A DNA stretch of 64,000 nucleotides from contig CP099605.1 of assembly GCA_024372625.1 (NCBI GenBank), positions 2,835,001 to 2,899,000 on the forward strand. Reading direction: 5' to 3'. This document shows positions 54,563 through 63,339 of this stretch, piece by piece. Position 1 is the stretch's first letter. Each line of letters opens with the position of its first letter. A program made the translations under genes and the position numbers. This stretch comes from Comamonadaceae bacterium OTU4NAUVB1 (lineage in GTDB: Bacteria > Pseudomonadota > Gammaproteobacteria > Burkholderiales > Burkholderiaceae_C). The notes below the pieces were generated by a model. The model searched no databases. It worked only from the letters and a program-made list of their open reading frames with translations, and was not told the origin of the DNA.

Positions 54563-55036
54563 ATGAGCGAGCATGCGAGCTTCCAGGTGCGCCGTGCCGA
54601 CCACGTCGGCTTCGCGGTCGCCTCTCTCGATGAGGCTCTTCGGTTTTGGCTTGATGGACTTGGTGCGCGGCTCGTGCGCACGGGCGAGATGGGGGGCGAG
54701 TTCCTCGGCCAAGTGACGGGCGCGCATGGGGCAGAGGTACGCATCGCAATCGTGTCGCTGGCAGATCAGACGATCGAACTCCTGGAGTATCAGGGCGTAG
54801 ATCGGCCAAGCGCACCGGCCAAGCCGTTCGACCCAGGCTTCGCGCATCTCGCCCTTGTGGTCGATGACATCGACGCGCTCTTGGCGCGGATCGCCACCTA
54901 CGGCTGGAAGGCACAAGGCACTCCACAGCCGATCACGGGTGGCGCGCGGGCTGGAACGCGGGTGATCTACGTCGTTGGCCCTGACGGCGCGACCATCGAG
55001 TTCATGCAGCCACCGACCGCTGTTCGCGAGCACTGA
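54563..55036 (+). CDS. VOC-family (glyoxalase-like) protein
   Basis: A 157-residue protein of the vicinal-oxygen-chelate superfamily with two beta-alpha-beta-beta-beta units. ADHVGFAVASLDEALRFWLDGLG starts the first unit (metal-ligand His), and GFAHLALVVDDIDALLARIATYGW starts the second (second His); the final Glu ligand is in GATIEFMQP. The pattern resembles methylmalonyl-CoA epimerase and related lyases, but the substrate is unknown. An AGGA site precedes ATG 54563; the frame is open upstream without conserved sequence. Codon use is less GC-biased than in neighbouring genes, suggesting acquisition from another genome. Confidence 0.82.
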   Translation: MSEHASFQVRRADHVGFAVASLDEALRFWLDGLGARLVRTGEMGGEFLGQVTGAHGAEVRIAIVSLADQTIELLEYQGVDRPSAPAKPFDPGFAHLALVVDDIDALLARIATYGWKAQGTPQPITGGARAGTRVIYVVGPDGATIEFMQPPTAVREH

Positions 55037-55060
55037 TCCTGCCGATCGAGGATCAGCTTT

Positions 55061-55306
55061 CTATCTATAGCGGACCTCAGCTGCGTAGGTGAATGGACCA
55101 GCCAGAAGACAGCCCCATAACAAATGACACGGCAAGAACGATGACCACCATTTCGGCGCGCTCTCGACGCCAATCAAATCGACGCTCAAGATGGCTAGCG
55201 CCATTGAAACGGGAGCTTCAACCAATAGCGAAATCAACAAGCTTTCAAGTCCCATGTGCATCTCAAGTGGTAAGTCCGCTTCTGGCCGATCTGAGTCGTT
55301 CAGCAT
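55061..55306 (-). CDS. Small hypothetical membrane protein in low-GC islet
   Basis: An 81-residue predicted protein with two hydrophobic segments (LLISLLVEAPVSMALAILSV and FLPCHLLWGCLLAGPFTYAA) that would form a helical hairpin in the membrane. There is no strong ribosome-binding site, and no family is recognised. Support is limited to the clean membrane pattern in an otherwise gene-poor stretch, so it may be a remnant rather than an active gene. Its codons are not GC-biased. Confidence 0.45.
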   Translation of the reverse strand: MLNDSDRPEADLPLEMHMGLESLLISLLVEAPVSMALAILSVDLIGVESAPKWWSSFLPCHLLWGCLLAGPFTYAAEVRYR

Positions 55307-55490
55307 AATGTCACGGAAGACCGCAACCGCTGCAAGGCAGACATTGCAAAACTTAGACGAATATCTTTTTTGAGCCTAAAGCAAACTCCAAAATTATTAC
55401 TAATTCGTTTTTTATTCTAGAAAAACGGCATTGAACCCTGAGTATCGAGAATTTCGACAGCCATGCGCATCGGGACATTGACCACCAACA

Positions 55491-55919
55491 TCAACGCGAC
55501 AACACCCAAGCCCCCAGCACCTTCGCCTCTTCCTCCGTCACCTGCCCCTGCCTCGGCATGATCACCCGCCCCCAGGTGCCGACGCTGCCGTTGCGGATCT
55601 TCTGCGGGATGCGCGCGTCGGCCTCCGGGTCGGCGCGATAGCGCGCGGCGATCTGCGCGAAGCCGGGGCCGACGCGCTTGCCGTCGGTGGCGTGGCAGGC
55701 GGTGCAGCCGCGTTCCTTGGTCAGCGCCAGGCCACGGGCGTCGAGTTCCGGCGTGGTCGGACGCCTGACCGACGTGGCGGCCGCTGGCGCTGCCGATCCC
55801 GTCGCAGGCGACGTGACGGCGCCGGTTGCCGGTGCGGTCTGCGCGGCGACGGGTGGCGACGTGCCGGCGACCAGGGCCACGGCGATGGCGATGGCGACGG
55901 TCGCGGTGGCGCCACCCAT
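55491..55919 (-). CDS. Monohaem c-type cytochrome
   Basis: A 142-residue periplasmic cytochrome c. A signal peptide of about 27 residues ends PPVAAQT, followed by an Ala/Thr/Pro linker. The haem site GCTACH lies near residue 75 and the Met axial ligand is probably in GRVIMPRQGQVTEEEAK, as in cytochrome c-551/c5-type carriers. It starts 32 bases after the YchJ gene on the same strand. The electron-transfer partner is unknown. Confidence 0.9.
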   Translation of the reverse strand: MGGATATVAIAIAVALVAGTSPPVAAQTAPATGAVTSPATGSAAPAAATSVRRPTTPELDARGLALTKERGCTACHATDGKRVGPGFAQIAARYRADPEADARIPQKIRNGSVGTWGRVIMPRQGQVTEEEAKVLGAWVLSR

Positions 55920-55951
55920 GAGGTCCCCGGCGCGCGATCCGGACCCCGTCC

Positions 55952-56401
55952 TCACTTCAGCTCCCCGTCCACGTAGAACCACCGCGCCACCTCCCCCGCG
56001 CCCTCGTCGCCCTCGCGAACGAAGCGGCTGCGTTCGTGCAGGCGGGCGGCGACGCCCGTGGCGGAGCGGTGGCGGGCGACGAACTCGACCTCGGCGTGGT
56101 CGGCGTCCAGCACGGAGCGGCTGCGCACGTCCAGGCCCAGCCACTTCACGCCGGGCTCGAAATCGATCGATGCCGGCCGGGTGCTGGCGTGCCAGGTGGC
56201 GAGCAGGTAGTCGGCGCGCTCGCGCACGAAGGCGGTGTAGCGCGACCGCATGAGCGATTCGGCGTCGGGCGCGGGCACCGCCGCGTCGGCGGCGCCTTCG
56301 ACGTAGCGCCCGCAGCACATCGCGTAGGCCACCGGAAAGTCGCGCCGGTCGCGCCGCCCGCACGGGCAGGGTTCGGGCTTGCCGTTGCCGCCGCCCGTCA
56401 T
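55952..56401 (-). CDS. YchJ-family protein (UPF0225, SEC-C-like metal-binding)
   Basis: A 149-residue protein with an N-terminal zinc-type cluster PCPCGRRD...MCCGRYVEG and the YchJ core SLMRSRYTAFVRERADYLLATWHAS. Function of the family is unknown; the cysteines resemble the SEC-C motif, which binds zinc. The start overlaps the stop of the acyl-CoA dehydrogenase gene (ATGA), so they are translationally coupled, which does not by itself imply a shared pathway. Confidence 0.9.
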   Translation of the reverse strand: MTGGGNGKPEPCPCGRRDRRDFPVAYAMCCGRYVEGAADAAVPAPDAESLMRSRYTAFVRERADYLLATWHASTRPASIDFEPGVKWLGLDVRSRSVLDADHAEVEFVARHRSATGVAARLHERSRFVREGDEGAGEVARWFYVDGELK

Positions 56402-57531
56402 GCCGCCAACGCCCGCTGGATCAGCAGCTTCTGGATGTCGGAGGTGCCCTCGTAGATCTGGCAGACCCGCACGTCGCGGTAGATGCGCTCCAGCGGGAAG
56501 TCGTTGACGTAGCCGTAGCCCCCCAGCGTCTGGATGGCGGCGCTGCAGACCTGCTCGGCCATCTCGCTGGCGAAGAGCTTGGCCATGGCGGCCTCCTTCA
56601 GGCACGGCCGGCCGGCGTCGCGCAGGGCGGCGGCGTGCCAGGTGAGCTGGCGCGCGGCCTCGATGCGCGTGGCGCACTCGGCCAGCCGGAAGCCCACGGC
56701 CTGCTGGTCGAGGATGGCGCCGCCGAAGGCCTGGCGCTCCTTGGCGTAGGCCAGCGCGACGTCGAAGGCGCTGCGCGCCATGCCGATGCTCTGCGCGGCG
56801 ATGCCGATGCGCCCGCCCTCCAGCGCGCCCAGGGCGATGCGGTAGCCCTCGCCCTCGGCGCCCAGCCGGTTGGCGGCCGGCACGCGGCAGCCGTCGAAGT
56901 TGATCTGCGCGGTGTCGCTGCTGTGCTGGCCGAGCTTGTCCTCCAGCCGCGCGACGTGGTAGCCCGGCGTGTCGGTGGGCACCAGGAAGGCGCTCATGCC
57001 GCGCTTGCCGGCGGCCTTGTCGGTCAGGGCGATGACGATGGCCACGTGGCCGTGCTTGCCGCTGGTGATGAACTGCTTGACGCCGTCGATCACGTAGTGG
57101 TCGCCGTCGCGCCGCGCCGTGGTGCGCAGGCTGGAGGCATCGCTGCCGGCCTGCGGCTCGGTCAGGCAAAAGGCGCCGAGCATGCGGCCCTGGGCCAGCG
57201 GCCAGAGCCAGTCCTTCTTCTGCTGCGCGTCGCCGTGGCGCATGAGGATGGCGTTGACCGGGCAGTTGGTCACGCTGATGGCGGTGCTGGTGCCGCCGTC
57301 GCCGGCGGCGATCTCCTCCAGCACCAGCGCCAGGGTCACGTAGTCGAGCCCGGCGCCGCCGTCGGCCTCGGGCACGCAGATGCCGTAGGCGCCGAGTTCG
57401 GCCAGGCCCCGGTGGGCGTCGGCGGGAAAGTGGTGCTCGCGGTCCCAGCGCGCGGCGTGGGGCCGGAGTTCGGCCTGGCAGAAGTCGCGCACCGCGTCGC
57501 GGACGGCTTCCTGGTCGGATGTCAGCAGCAT
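56398..57531 (-). CDS. Acyl-CoA dehydrogenase
   Basis: A 377-residue FAD flavoenzyme that makes the trans-2 double bond in acyl-CoA. Motifs: CLTEPQAGSDASSL, FITSGKHGHVAIVIA, FGGAILDQQAVGF and the catalytic Glu in CQIYEGTSDIQKLLI. Unlike the isovaleryl enzyme at 33437-34618 it has the usual YEGT active site, so it is a short- or branched-chain acyl-CoA type; 2-methylbutyryl- or isobutyryl-CoA are possible. It lies 13 bases downstream of the M20 peptidase gene, in a leftward run with thiolase and aceK. Confidence 0.93.
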   Translation of the reverse strand: MLLTSDQEAVRDAVRDFCQAELRPHAARWDREHHFPADAHRGLAELGAYGICVPEADGGAGLDYVTLALVLEEIAAGDGGTSTAISVTNCPVNAILMRHGDAQQKKDWLWPLAQGRMLGAFCLTEPQAGSDASSLRTTARRDGDHYVIDGVKQFITSGKHGHVAIVIALTDKAAGKRGMSAFLVPTDTPGYHVARLEDKLGQHSSDTAQINFDGCRVPAANRLGAEGEGYRIALGALEGGRIGIAAQSIGMARSAFDVALAYAKERQAFGGAILDQQAVGFRLAECATRIEAARQLTWHAAALRDAGRPCLKEAAMAKLFASEMAEQVCSAAIQTLGGYGYVNDFPLERIYRDVRVCQIYEGTSDIQKLLIQRALAA

Positions 57532-57544
57532 GTGGAAGTCTTCC

Positions 57545-58807
57545 TTATTTGGTGCCGAGGTCCATGATCAGCCGCGCCGCCATGTAGAGGCGGCGCGGGA
57601 TGGCGTCGATCATCACGTACTCGGCCTTGTCGCTGTGATAGCCGAAACCCGGGAGCCCCAGGCTTTCGATGACCGGCTTGCCCGACAGCGCGGCGTACGC
57701 GGCGTCGGTGCCGCCGCCGGTGCGCTCCTCGATCTCGACCGTGCCGCCGGCCTCGCGGTAGAAGGCCGCGGCCTTGTCCACCAGACGGCGTCCACCCTCC
57801 CCGGCGTTGAAGGCCGGCCGGCCGCGCGTGATGGCGACGGCGACCTCGGCGCCGGGCAGCTTCCTGGCCTGGGCGCGCTCCTCCAGGGTCTTGAAGACGG
57901 CTTCCAGGTCCTCGGGCCGGGCGTAGCGCACGTCGGCGTTGAGCGTGGCGCTCTCGGGGATGACGTTCGACGCGGTGCCGGCGCGCGCCAGCGTCCAGTT
58001 GAAGCGCAGGCCGCGCGACTTGTCGTCCAGGTCCTGGGTGCGCGCCACCAGGTCGGCGGCCTCGACCAGCGCGTTGACGCCGGCCTCCGGCGCCACCCCG
58101 GCGTGCGCGGCGCGGCCCCGGACGTCGGCCTGCACGTAGGCGATGCCGGAGGTGCCCAGCACGAAGGTCTCGCGCTCGGCGGCGGTCGGCTCGAAGGACA
58201 GCACGTAGTCGGCCGCTAGCGCTTCCTGCTGGATCAGCTCGCGCGAGCCGAAGGAGCCTTTCTCCTCGTCGGTGTTGAACAGCACCGTGATGCTGGCGAA
58301 GTCGCGGAAGCCGTAGGTGGTGAGCAGGCGCAGCGCGTGCAGGATGACCGCCGCGCCGCCCTTGTCGTCGGCGATGCCGGGGCCGTAGGCGCGCGCGCCC
58401 TCGATGCGGAACGGCGTCTTGGCCAGCGTGCCGCGCGGGTGCACGGTGTCCATGTGCGAGAGCAGCAGCAGGTGCTTGCCGCCCTTGCCGTCGAGCCGGC
58501 CGGCCAGCCGGCCCACCAGGTTGTCGCCCACCGCCGGCGCCACCGCCTTGTGGCGCGCGACGGTGAAGCCCAGCGCCTTCAGCTCGGCCTCCAGCAACTG
58601 GCCGGCGGCGGCGATGCCGGCGGCGTCGCCGGTCGGCGTCTCGATGGCGACCAGCCGCTCCAGCGTGCGCACCACCGCCGGCTGCTCGGCCGTGGCGGCG
58701 TCGAACAGCGCGCTGTCGCGCTTCTGCGCCCAGCCCGCCGTCGTGGTCGCGGCGCCGGCCAGCGCGACCGCCAGCGCCAGGGCGCGTCCCGTCGATGGCA
58801 GGGTCAT
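57545..58807 (-). CDS. Periplasmic M20-family metallopeptidase (glutamate carboxypeptidase-like)
   Basis: A 420-residue zinc hydrolase. A signal peptide of about 27 residues ends AGWAQ. Metal-site blocks of the M20 family are present: LLLLSHMDTVHPRG (His, Asp), GPGIADDKGGAAV (bridging Asp), NTDEEKGSFGSR (catalytic Glu-Glu) and FGYHSDKAEYV (last His). The type is close to carboxypeptidase G2, which releases C-terminal glutamate, but the substrate is uncertain. The start overlaps the thiolase stop by 4 bases (ATGA). Confidence 0.9.
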   Translation of the reverse strand: MTLPSTGRALALAVALAGAATTTAGWAQKRDSALFDAATAEQPAVVRTLERLVAIETPTGDAAGIAAAGQLLEAELKALGFTVARHKAVAPAVGDNLVGRLAGRLDGKGGKHLLLLSHMDTVHPRGTLAKTPFRIEGARAYGPGIADDKGGAAVILHALRLLTTYGFRDFASITVLFNTDEEKGSFGSRELIQQEALAADYVLSFEPTAAERETFVLGTSGIAYVQADVRGRAAHAGVAPEAGVNALVEAADLVARTQDLDDKSRGLRFNWTLARAGTASNVIPESATLNADVRYARPEDLEAVFKTLEERAQARKLPGAEVAVAITRGRPAFNAGEGGRRLVDKAAAFYREAGGTVEIEERTGGGTDAAYAALSGKPVIESLGLPGFGYHSDKAEYVMIDAIPRRLYMAARLIMDLGTK

Positions 58808-60000
58808 GCGAGTTCCAGCGCCACGGCCGTGGCCTCGCCCCCGCCGATGCACAGCGTGGCCACGCCGCGCTGGAGGCCGCGCGCGCGCAGCGCGTGGATC
58901 AGCGTGACCATGATGCGCGCCCCGCTCGCGCCGATCGGGTGACCCAGCGCGCAGGCGCCGCCGTGCACGTTGACGATGTCGTGCGACACGCCCAGCTCCG
59001 CCATCAGCGCCATCGGCACCACCGCGAAGGCCTCGTTGACCTCCCACAGGTCGACGTCCGCGACGTTCCAGCCGGTCTTGGCGAAGAGCTTGTGCACCGC
59101 GCCCACCGGCGCGGTGGAGAACCACTCGGGCTGCTGCGCGTGCGTGGCGTGGGCGACGAGGCGGGCGATCGGCGCGGCGCCGATCTTCTGCGCGTGCGAC
59201 GCCGTGGTCATCACCAGCGCGGCGGCGCCGTCGTTGATCGACGAGCTCGACGCGGCGGTGATGGTGCCGCCGTCCTTCTTGAACGCCGGGCGCAGCGTGG
59301 CGATCTTCTCCAGCCTGGCCTTGCCCGGGCCCTCGTCGATGGACACCACGGTGTCGCCGTCGCGGCCCTTGACCGTGACGGGCGCGATCTCGGCGGCGAA
59401 CAGCCCGTCGGCGATGGCGTGGCGGGCGCGCTCGACGCTGGCCGTGGCGAAGGCGTCCTGCTGCGCGCGCGTGAAGCCGTACTTCGCCGCGCAGTCCTCG
59501 CCGAAGGTGCCCATGGAGCGCCCGGGCTGGTAGGCGTCCTCCAGGCCGTCGAGCATCATGTGGTCGAAGATGCGGTCGTGGCCCATGCGGTAGCCGCCGC
59601 GGCCCTTGAGCATCAGGTAGGGGGCGTTGGTCATGCTCTCCATGCCGCCCGCGACGATCACGTCGTGCGTGCCGGCGAGCAGCAGGTCGTGCGCGAGCAT
59701 CGCCGCCTTCATGGCCGAGCCGCACATCTTGCTCAGCGTGACGGCGCCGGTGCCGTCGGGCAGGCCGCCCTTGTAGGCCGCCTGGCGCGCCGGCGCCTGG
59801 CCCTGGCCGGCCATCAGGCAGTTGCCGAACAGCACCTCGCCGACGGCTTCCGGCGCGATGCCCGAGCGCTCGACGGCCGCGCGGATGGCGGCGCCGCCCA
59901 GGTCGTGCGCCGCCAGCGACGCGAAGTCGCCCTGGAAGCCGCCCATGGGCGTGCGCGCGGCACCGGCGATGACGATGGATTCGGTGGGGGTGGTGGTCAT
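58804..60000 (-). CDS. Acetyl-CoA C-acyltransferase (thiolase)
   Basis: A 398-residue thiolase. The active-site nucleophile Cys is in LSKMCGSAMKA (near residue 92), the His in HGGACALGHPIGASGAR, and the second Cys in TLCIGGGEATAV. It may degrade beta-ketoacyl-CoA or condense acetyl-CoA; BktB- and PhaA-like enzymes share this pattern. The position beside acyl-CoA dehydrogenase suggests a degradative role, such as acetoacetyl-CoA or 2-methylacetoacetyl-CoA cleavage in branched-chain amino-acid breakdown. Confidence 0.94.
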   Translation of the reverse strand: MTTTPTESIVIAGAARTPMGGFQGDFASLAAHDLGGAAIRAAVERSGIAPEAVGEVLFGNCLMAGQGQAPARQAAYKGGLPDGTGAVTLSKMCGSAMKAAMLAHDLLLAGTHDVIVAGGMESMTNAPYLMLKGRGGYRMGHDRIFDHMMLDGLEDAYQPGRSMGTFGEDCAAKYGFTRAQQDAFATASVERARHAIADGLFAAEIAPVTVKGRDGDTVVSIDEGPGKARLEKIATLRPAFKKDGGTITAASSSSINDGAAALVMTTASHAQKIGAAPIARLVAHATHAQQPEWFSTAPVGAVHKLFAKTGWNVADVDLWEVNEAFAVVPMALMAELGVSHDIVNVHGGACALGHPIGASGARIMVTLIHALRARGLQRGVATLCIGGGEATAVALELA

Positions 60001-60037
60001 GGGTGGGTCTCCTGTCGGGATGGGTCGATGGATGGAT

Positions 60038-61855
60038 TCAGCCGGCGGGGGCGGCCTCGCGCGGGAAGCGCCGCGCCTCGTCGTAGGGGAACACGTCGGG
60101 CATCTGGCCGGCCTGGATGCGCGCCTTGTGGTGCTGCCAGAAGGCCGGCTCCAGCAGGTCGGCGTGGTGCGCCATGAAGTGCGCGCGCACCCGGTCGTTG
60201 CCCAGCAGGAAGGGCGCGAAGGTCTCGGGGAAGACGTCCTTCGGGCCGACCGAATACCAGATCTCGCCGCTCATCTCGTCCTCCTCGTTGCGCGGCTCGG
60301 GCACCTTCCTGAAGTTGCAGTCGGTGAGGTATTCGATCTCGTCGTAGTCGTAGAACACGACCTTGCCGTTGAGCGTGACGCCGAAGTTCTTCCACAGCAT
60401 GTCGCCGGGGAAGATGTTGGCCGCCACCATGTCCTTGATGGCGTTGCCGTACTCGACCACCGCGTGCGCGAGCTGCGACTGCGCGCGCTGCGCCTGCGCC
60501 GGGCTCTCCGGCCGCTCGATGGTGTCGAAGGTCTCCTGCAGGTAGAGGTTCAGCGGGATCATGCGGCGCTCGATGTAGACGTGGCGCAGCACCAGCTCCA
60601 TCTCGCCGTTGCCGTCGCGGTCGCCGATCTCCATCTGGCTGGGCGCGAAGGCCTCGATCTCCGCGACCAGCGCGGGGTCGAAGCGTTCGAGCGGAAAGCC
60701 CACGTCGCTGTACTCCAGCGTGTCGGCCATGCGGCCCACGCGGTCGTGGTGCTTGACCAGCTGGTACTTGGCCTCGATCTGCTCGCGCGAGGTGTCCTTC
60801 TGCGGCGGGTAGTGGTCCTTGATGACCTTGAAGACGTAGGGGAACGAGGGCAGGTCGAACACCAGCATCACCATGCCCTTGATGCCCGGGGCGATGCGGA
60901 AGCGGTCGCTGCTGTAGTTCAGGTGCGAGAGGAAGTCGCGGTAGAACAGCGTCTTGCCCTGCTTGGCCAGGCCCAGGGCGGCGTAGATCTCCGCGCGCGG
61001 CTTGCGCGGCATGAGCGCGCGCAGGAAGCGCACGTAGGCCGAGGGCACCTCCATGTCGACCATGAAGTACGCCCGCGCGAAGCTGAAGAGCATCTGCAGC
61101 TCCTCCTCGCCGAAGAGCACGGCGTCGATGCGGAAGCGCCCGGCCTCGTCGTGCAGGATCGGCAGCGCGAAGGGCAGCTCCATGAAGCCGTTCATGATGC
61201 GCCCGACGAGGTAGGCGCCCTTGTTGCGGTAGAACAGGCCGGCGAGCACCTGCAGCTGGAAGTTCGCGCGCAGGCGCACCTGGTGGAAGCGCCCGCGCAC
61301 CGCGGCGGCCACCCGCTCGGCGTCGCGCCGGCGGTCGGTGAAGCGGCCCTGCAGCGCCTGGTCCTCGAGCATGCGCTCGACGGTGTCGGCCAGGGTCTCG
61401 TGGGTCGGGTAGTAGGCGCGGTAGGTGGGCGCGCCGCGCGGCTCGATGTACTCGGTGCTCAGGGCCGGACGCACGAAGATGAAGTCGTTCTGGAAATACG
61501 CGCGGTGCAGGATCTTGGTGGTGACGGAGTTGAAGAAGCTCTCGCCCAGCTCGGGCTGGCGGTGGTCCACCAGCAGGCCGATGAAGTGCAGCTTGACCTG
61601 CTGCCAGACCTCCATCGGCTGCTCGCCGGCGCCGAACTCCTTGGTCAGCCGCGCCACGGCCTCGGCCACGCGCAGGTCGTAGAACTCGATGCGCTCGCGC
61701 TGGGCGCGCCGCTGACCGTGCCAGTCGGCGGTCTCGAAGCGGTGCTTGGCGCGCGCCGACTCGGCGCGGAACAGCCGGTAGTGCCGGTCGAAGCCGTCGA
61801 TCAGCGCCTTGGCGATGTCGTAGGCGAGCGGCGAGTCAAGGCGCTGGGGAAACAT
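60038..61855 (-). CDS. aceK: Isocitrate dehydrogenase kinase/phosphatase
   Basis: A 605-residue bifunctional enzyme that phosphorylates and dephosphorylates isocitrate dehydrogenase to direct carbon to the glyoxylate shunt during growth on acetate or fatty acids. Conserved stretches: [41 protein letters not shown] (ATP-loop region), and [27 protein letters not shown] (catalytic Asp region). Length is near the E. coli enzyme (578). It overlaps the upstream carbonic anhydrase gene by 20 bases. The thiolase gene follows after 37 bases. aceA and aceB are not nearby. Confidence 0.97.
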   Translation of the reverse strand: MFPQRLDSPLAYDIAKALIDGFDRHYRLFRAESARAKHRFETADWHGQRRAQRERIEFYDLRVAEAVARLTKEFGAGEQPMEVWQQVKLHFIGLLVDHRQPELGESFFNSVTTKILHRAYFQNDFIFVRPALSTEYIEPRGAPTYRAYYPTHETLADTVERMLEDQALQGRFTDRRRDAERVAAAVRGRFHQVRLRANFQLQVLAGLFYRNKGAYLVGRIMNGFMELPFALPILHDEAGRFRIDAVLFGEEELQMLFSFARAYFMVDMEVPSAYVRFLRALMPRKPRAEIYAALGLAKQGKTLFYRDFLSHLNYSSDRFRIAPGIKGMVMLVFDLPSFPYVFKVIKDHYPPQKDTSREQIEAKYQLVKHHDRVGRMADTLEYSDVGFPLERFDPALVAEIEAFAPSQMEIGDRDGNGEMELVLRHVYIERRMIPLNLYLQETFDTIERPESPAQAQRAQSQLAHAVVEYGNAIKDMVAANIFPGDMLWKNFGVTLNGKVVFYDYDEIEYLTDCNFRKVPEPRNEEDEMSGEIWYSVGPKDVFPETFAPFLLGNDRVRAHFMAHHADLLEPAFWQHHKARIQAGQMPDVFPYDEARRFPREAAPAG

Positions 61856-62642
61856 GGTCGGCGGTGCCGAAGGCGGCGGGTGCTTCGAGCGTGGGCTGCG
61901 ACGTCGGCGCGGGCGGCGGCGCCTGCACGGCGGCCTCGGCGCGCGGGCGCGGCGTGATCACCAGCGGCTCGCCGGGCTTGCTCCACTTGTGGCGGATGCG
62001 CTGCACGGCGGCCTTGTAGATGGCGTCGAGCGGCCTGCTGCCGTCCACCGACAGGCGCAGGTCCTGCAGCAGGCCGTCGTGCACGCCGTAGCTCCAGCCG
62101 TGGATGCGCACCTTCTGGCCCCGGCTCCAGGCGTCCACCATGACGGTGCTGACCGCCACGTTGACCACCTGCTCGGCCACGTTGAGCTCGCACAGCGCGT
62201 CCACGCGCACCGCCTCGGGCAGCGAGTCGAGCATCACGTGGTGGCGGTCGCGCACGTCCTGGATGTGGCGGATCCAGTTGTCGGCCAGGCCGATGCGCGT
62301 GCCGCTCAGGGCCGCCTTCACGCCGGCGCAGCCGTAGTGGCCGACCACCATGATGTGCTCGACCTTCAGGTGCTCGACCGCGAACTGGATCGCCGAGAGC
62401 GCGTTGAGGTCGGAATGCACCACGATGTTGGCGACGTTGCGGTGCACGAACACCTCGCCGGGCTCCAGGCCGGTGATCTGGTTGGCCGGCACGCGGCTGT
62501 CGGAGCAGCCGATCCACATGTAGCGCGGCGTCTGCTGCTTGACCAGGCTGGTGAAGAAGCCGGGGCGGTCGCGCTCCATCTGGGCCGACCAGGCACGGTT
62601 GTGGGCGAACAGGTCGTCGAGGGTGTCGTCGGAATCGGGCAT
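61836..62642 (-). CDS. can: Beta-class carbonic anhydrase
   Basis: A 268-residue zinc enzyme interconverting CO2 and bicarbonate. Zinc ligands and the Asp-Arg dyad are visible in [14 protein letters not shown] and the His/Cys pair in [15 protein letters not shown] 45-residue C-terminal Pro/Ala-rich tail (from [17 protein letters not shown] on) extends past the usual end at about 220 residues and overlaps the start of aceK. Bicarbonate supply for the biotin carboxylases of the liu pathway is one plausible benefit, but the enzyme is a general housekeeping function. Confidence 0.96.
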   Translation of the reverse strand: MPDSDDTLDDLFAHNRAWSAQMERDRPGFFTSLVKQQTPRYMWIGCSDSRVPANQITGLEPGEVFVHRNVANIVVHSDLNALSAIQFAVEHLKVEHIMVVGHYGCAGVKAALSGTRIGLADNWIRHIQDVRDRHHVMLDSLPEAVRVDALCELNVAEQVVNVAVSTVMVDAWSRGQKVRIHGWSYGVHDGLLQDLRLSVDGSRPLDAIYKAAVQRIRHKWSKPGEPLVITPRPRAEAAVQAPPPAPTSQPTLEAPAAFGTADHVSPAP

Positions 62643-62703
62643 GGTCGAAGGTTCGGGAAGTGGTTGATCGGAGAGGGTCGGCCGGGCGCGTGACGCTCGC
62701 GTG

Positions 62704-63231
62704 TCAGTGCGGCGCGGCGGCCTTGCCGGGGGCCGCGCGCGGCGCCTTGGCGGCGGTCTTGGAGACGTTCCGGGGCGCGGTCCGGGGCGCGGCCTTGGCG
62801 GCGGCCTTCGCGCCCGTCCGCGCGCCCGGGGCGGCGGCGCCCCGGCGCGCCCGCTCGAGCGCGGCGCGGGCCTGGTCCTCCTGCAGCCGCACGTCGTCGA
62901 GGTTGCCCTGCACCTCGGCCATCTGCGCCTCCAGCTGCGCGCGGTGCGCGCCCAGCACGCCGAGGAACTTCTCCAGCTGCGCGACGGTGTCGCGCGGGCT
63001 GTCGTACATGTCGAGGATGTCCTTCACCTCGCTCAGGCTCAGGCCCAGGCGCTTGGCGCGCAGGGTCAGCGCGAGCCGGGTGCGGTCGCGCGCGCCGTAC
63101 ACGCGCTGGCGCCCGCCGGGGCCGGTGCGCGCCGGCGCGAGCAGGCCCTTGTCCTCGTAGAAGCGCATGGCCCGGGTCGTGAGCTCGAACTCGCGGGCGA
63201 GCTCGCCGATGGTGAAGGTCTGTGCGGACAT
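62704..63231 (-). CDS. MerR-family regulator, LiuR-like, with basic Ala/Lys tail
   Basis: A 175-residue regulator. The N-terminal MerR helix-turn-helix reads TIGELAREFELTTRAMRFYEDKGLL with a wing GRQRVYGARDRTRLALTLRAKRLGLSLSEVKDIL. This block closely resembles LiuR, the regulator of branched-chain acyl-CoA catabolism in proteobacteria. A dimerisation helix follows (about 85-130). The last 45 residues are a low-complexity basic tail (KAAAKAAPRTAPRNVSKTAA and similar) like histone-H1-type tails. It sits at the head of a leftward set containing aceK, thiolase and acyl-CoA dehydrogenase. A perfect 18-bp palindrome lies 74 bases upstream. Confidence 0.9.
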   Translation of the reverse strand: MSAQTFTIGELAREFELTTRAMRFYEDKGLLAPARTGPGGRQRVYGARDRTRLALTLRAKRLGLSLSEVKDILDMYDSPRDTVAQLEKFLGVLGAHRAQLEAQMAEVQGNLDDVRLQEDQARAALERARRGAAAPGARTGAKAAAKAAPRTAPRNVSKTAAKAPRAAPGKAAAPH

Positions 63232-63304
63232 GGGGCGGAAGAAGGGTTGCGGGAGCGACAGGGCGCCGCGCGGGCGCGTGCCTACAATGAAAACCCCGTC
63301 GCAT

Positions 63305-63322
63305 GACGTTGACGTCAACGTC
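63305..63322. promoter_or_regulatory. Palindromic operator between MerR and MBL genes
   Basis: Perfect 18-bp palindrome gacgttgac/gtcaacgtc in the divergent region. It shares the ACGT core with the LiuR-type operators described for proteobacteria, and I infer it is bound by the adjacent MerR protein to control both directions. Confidence 0.6.
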
Positions 63323-63339
63323 AACCTCCATCCTATCCC

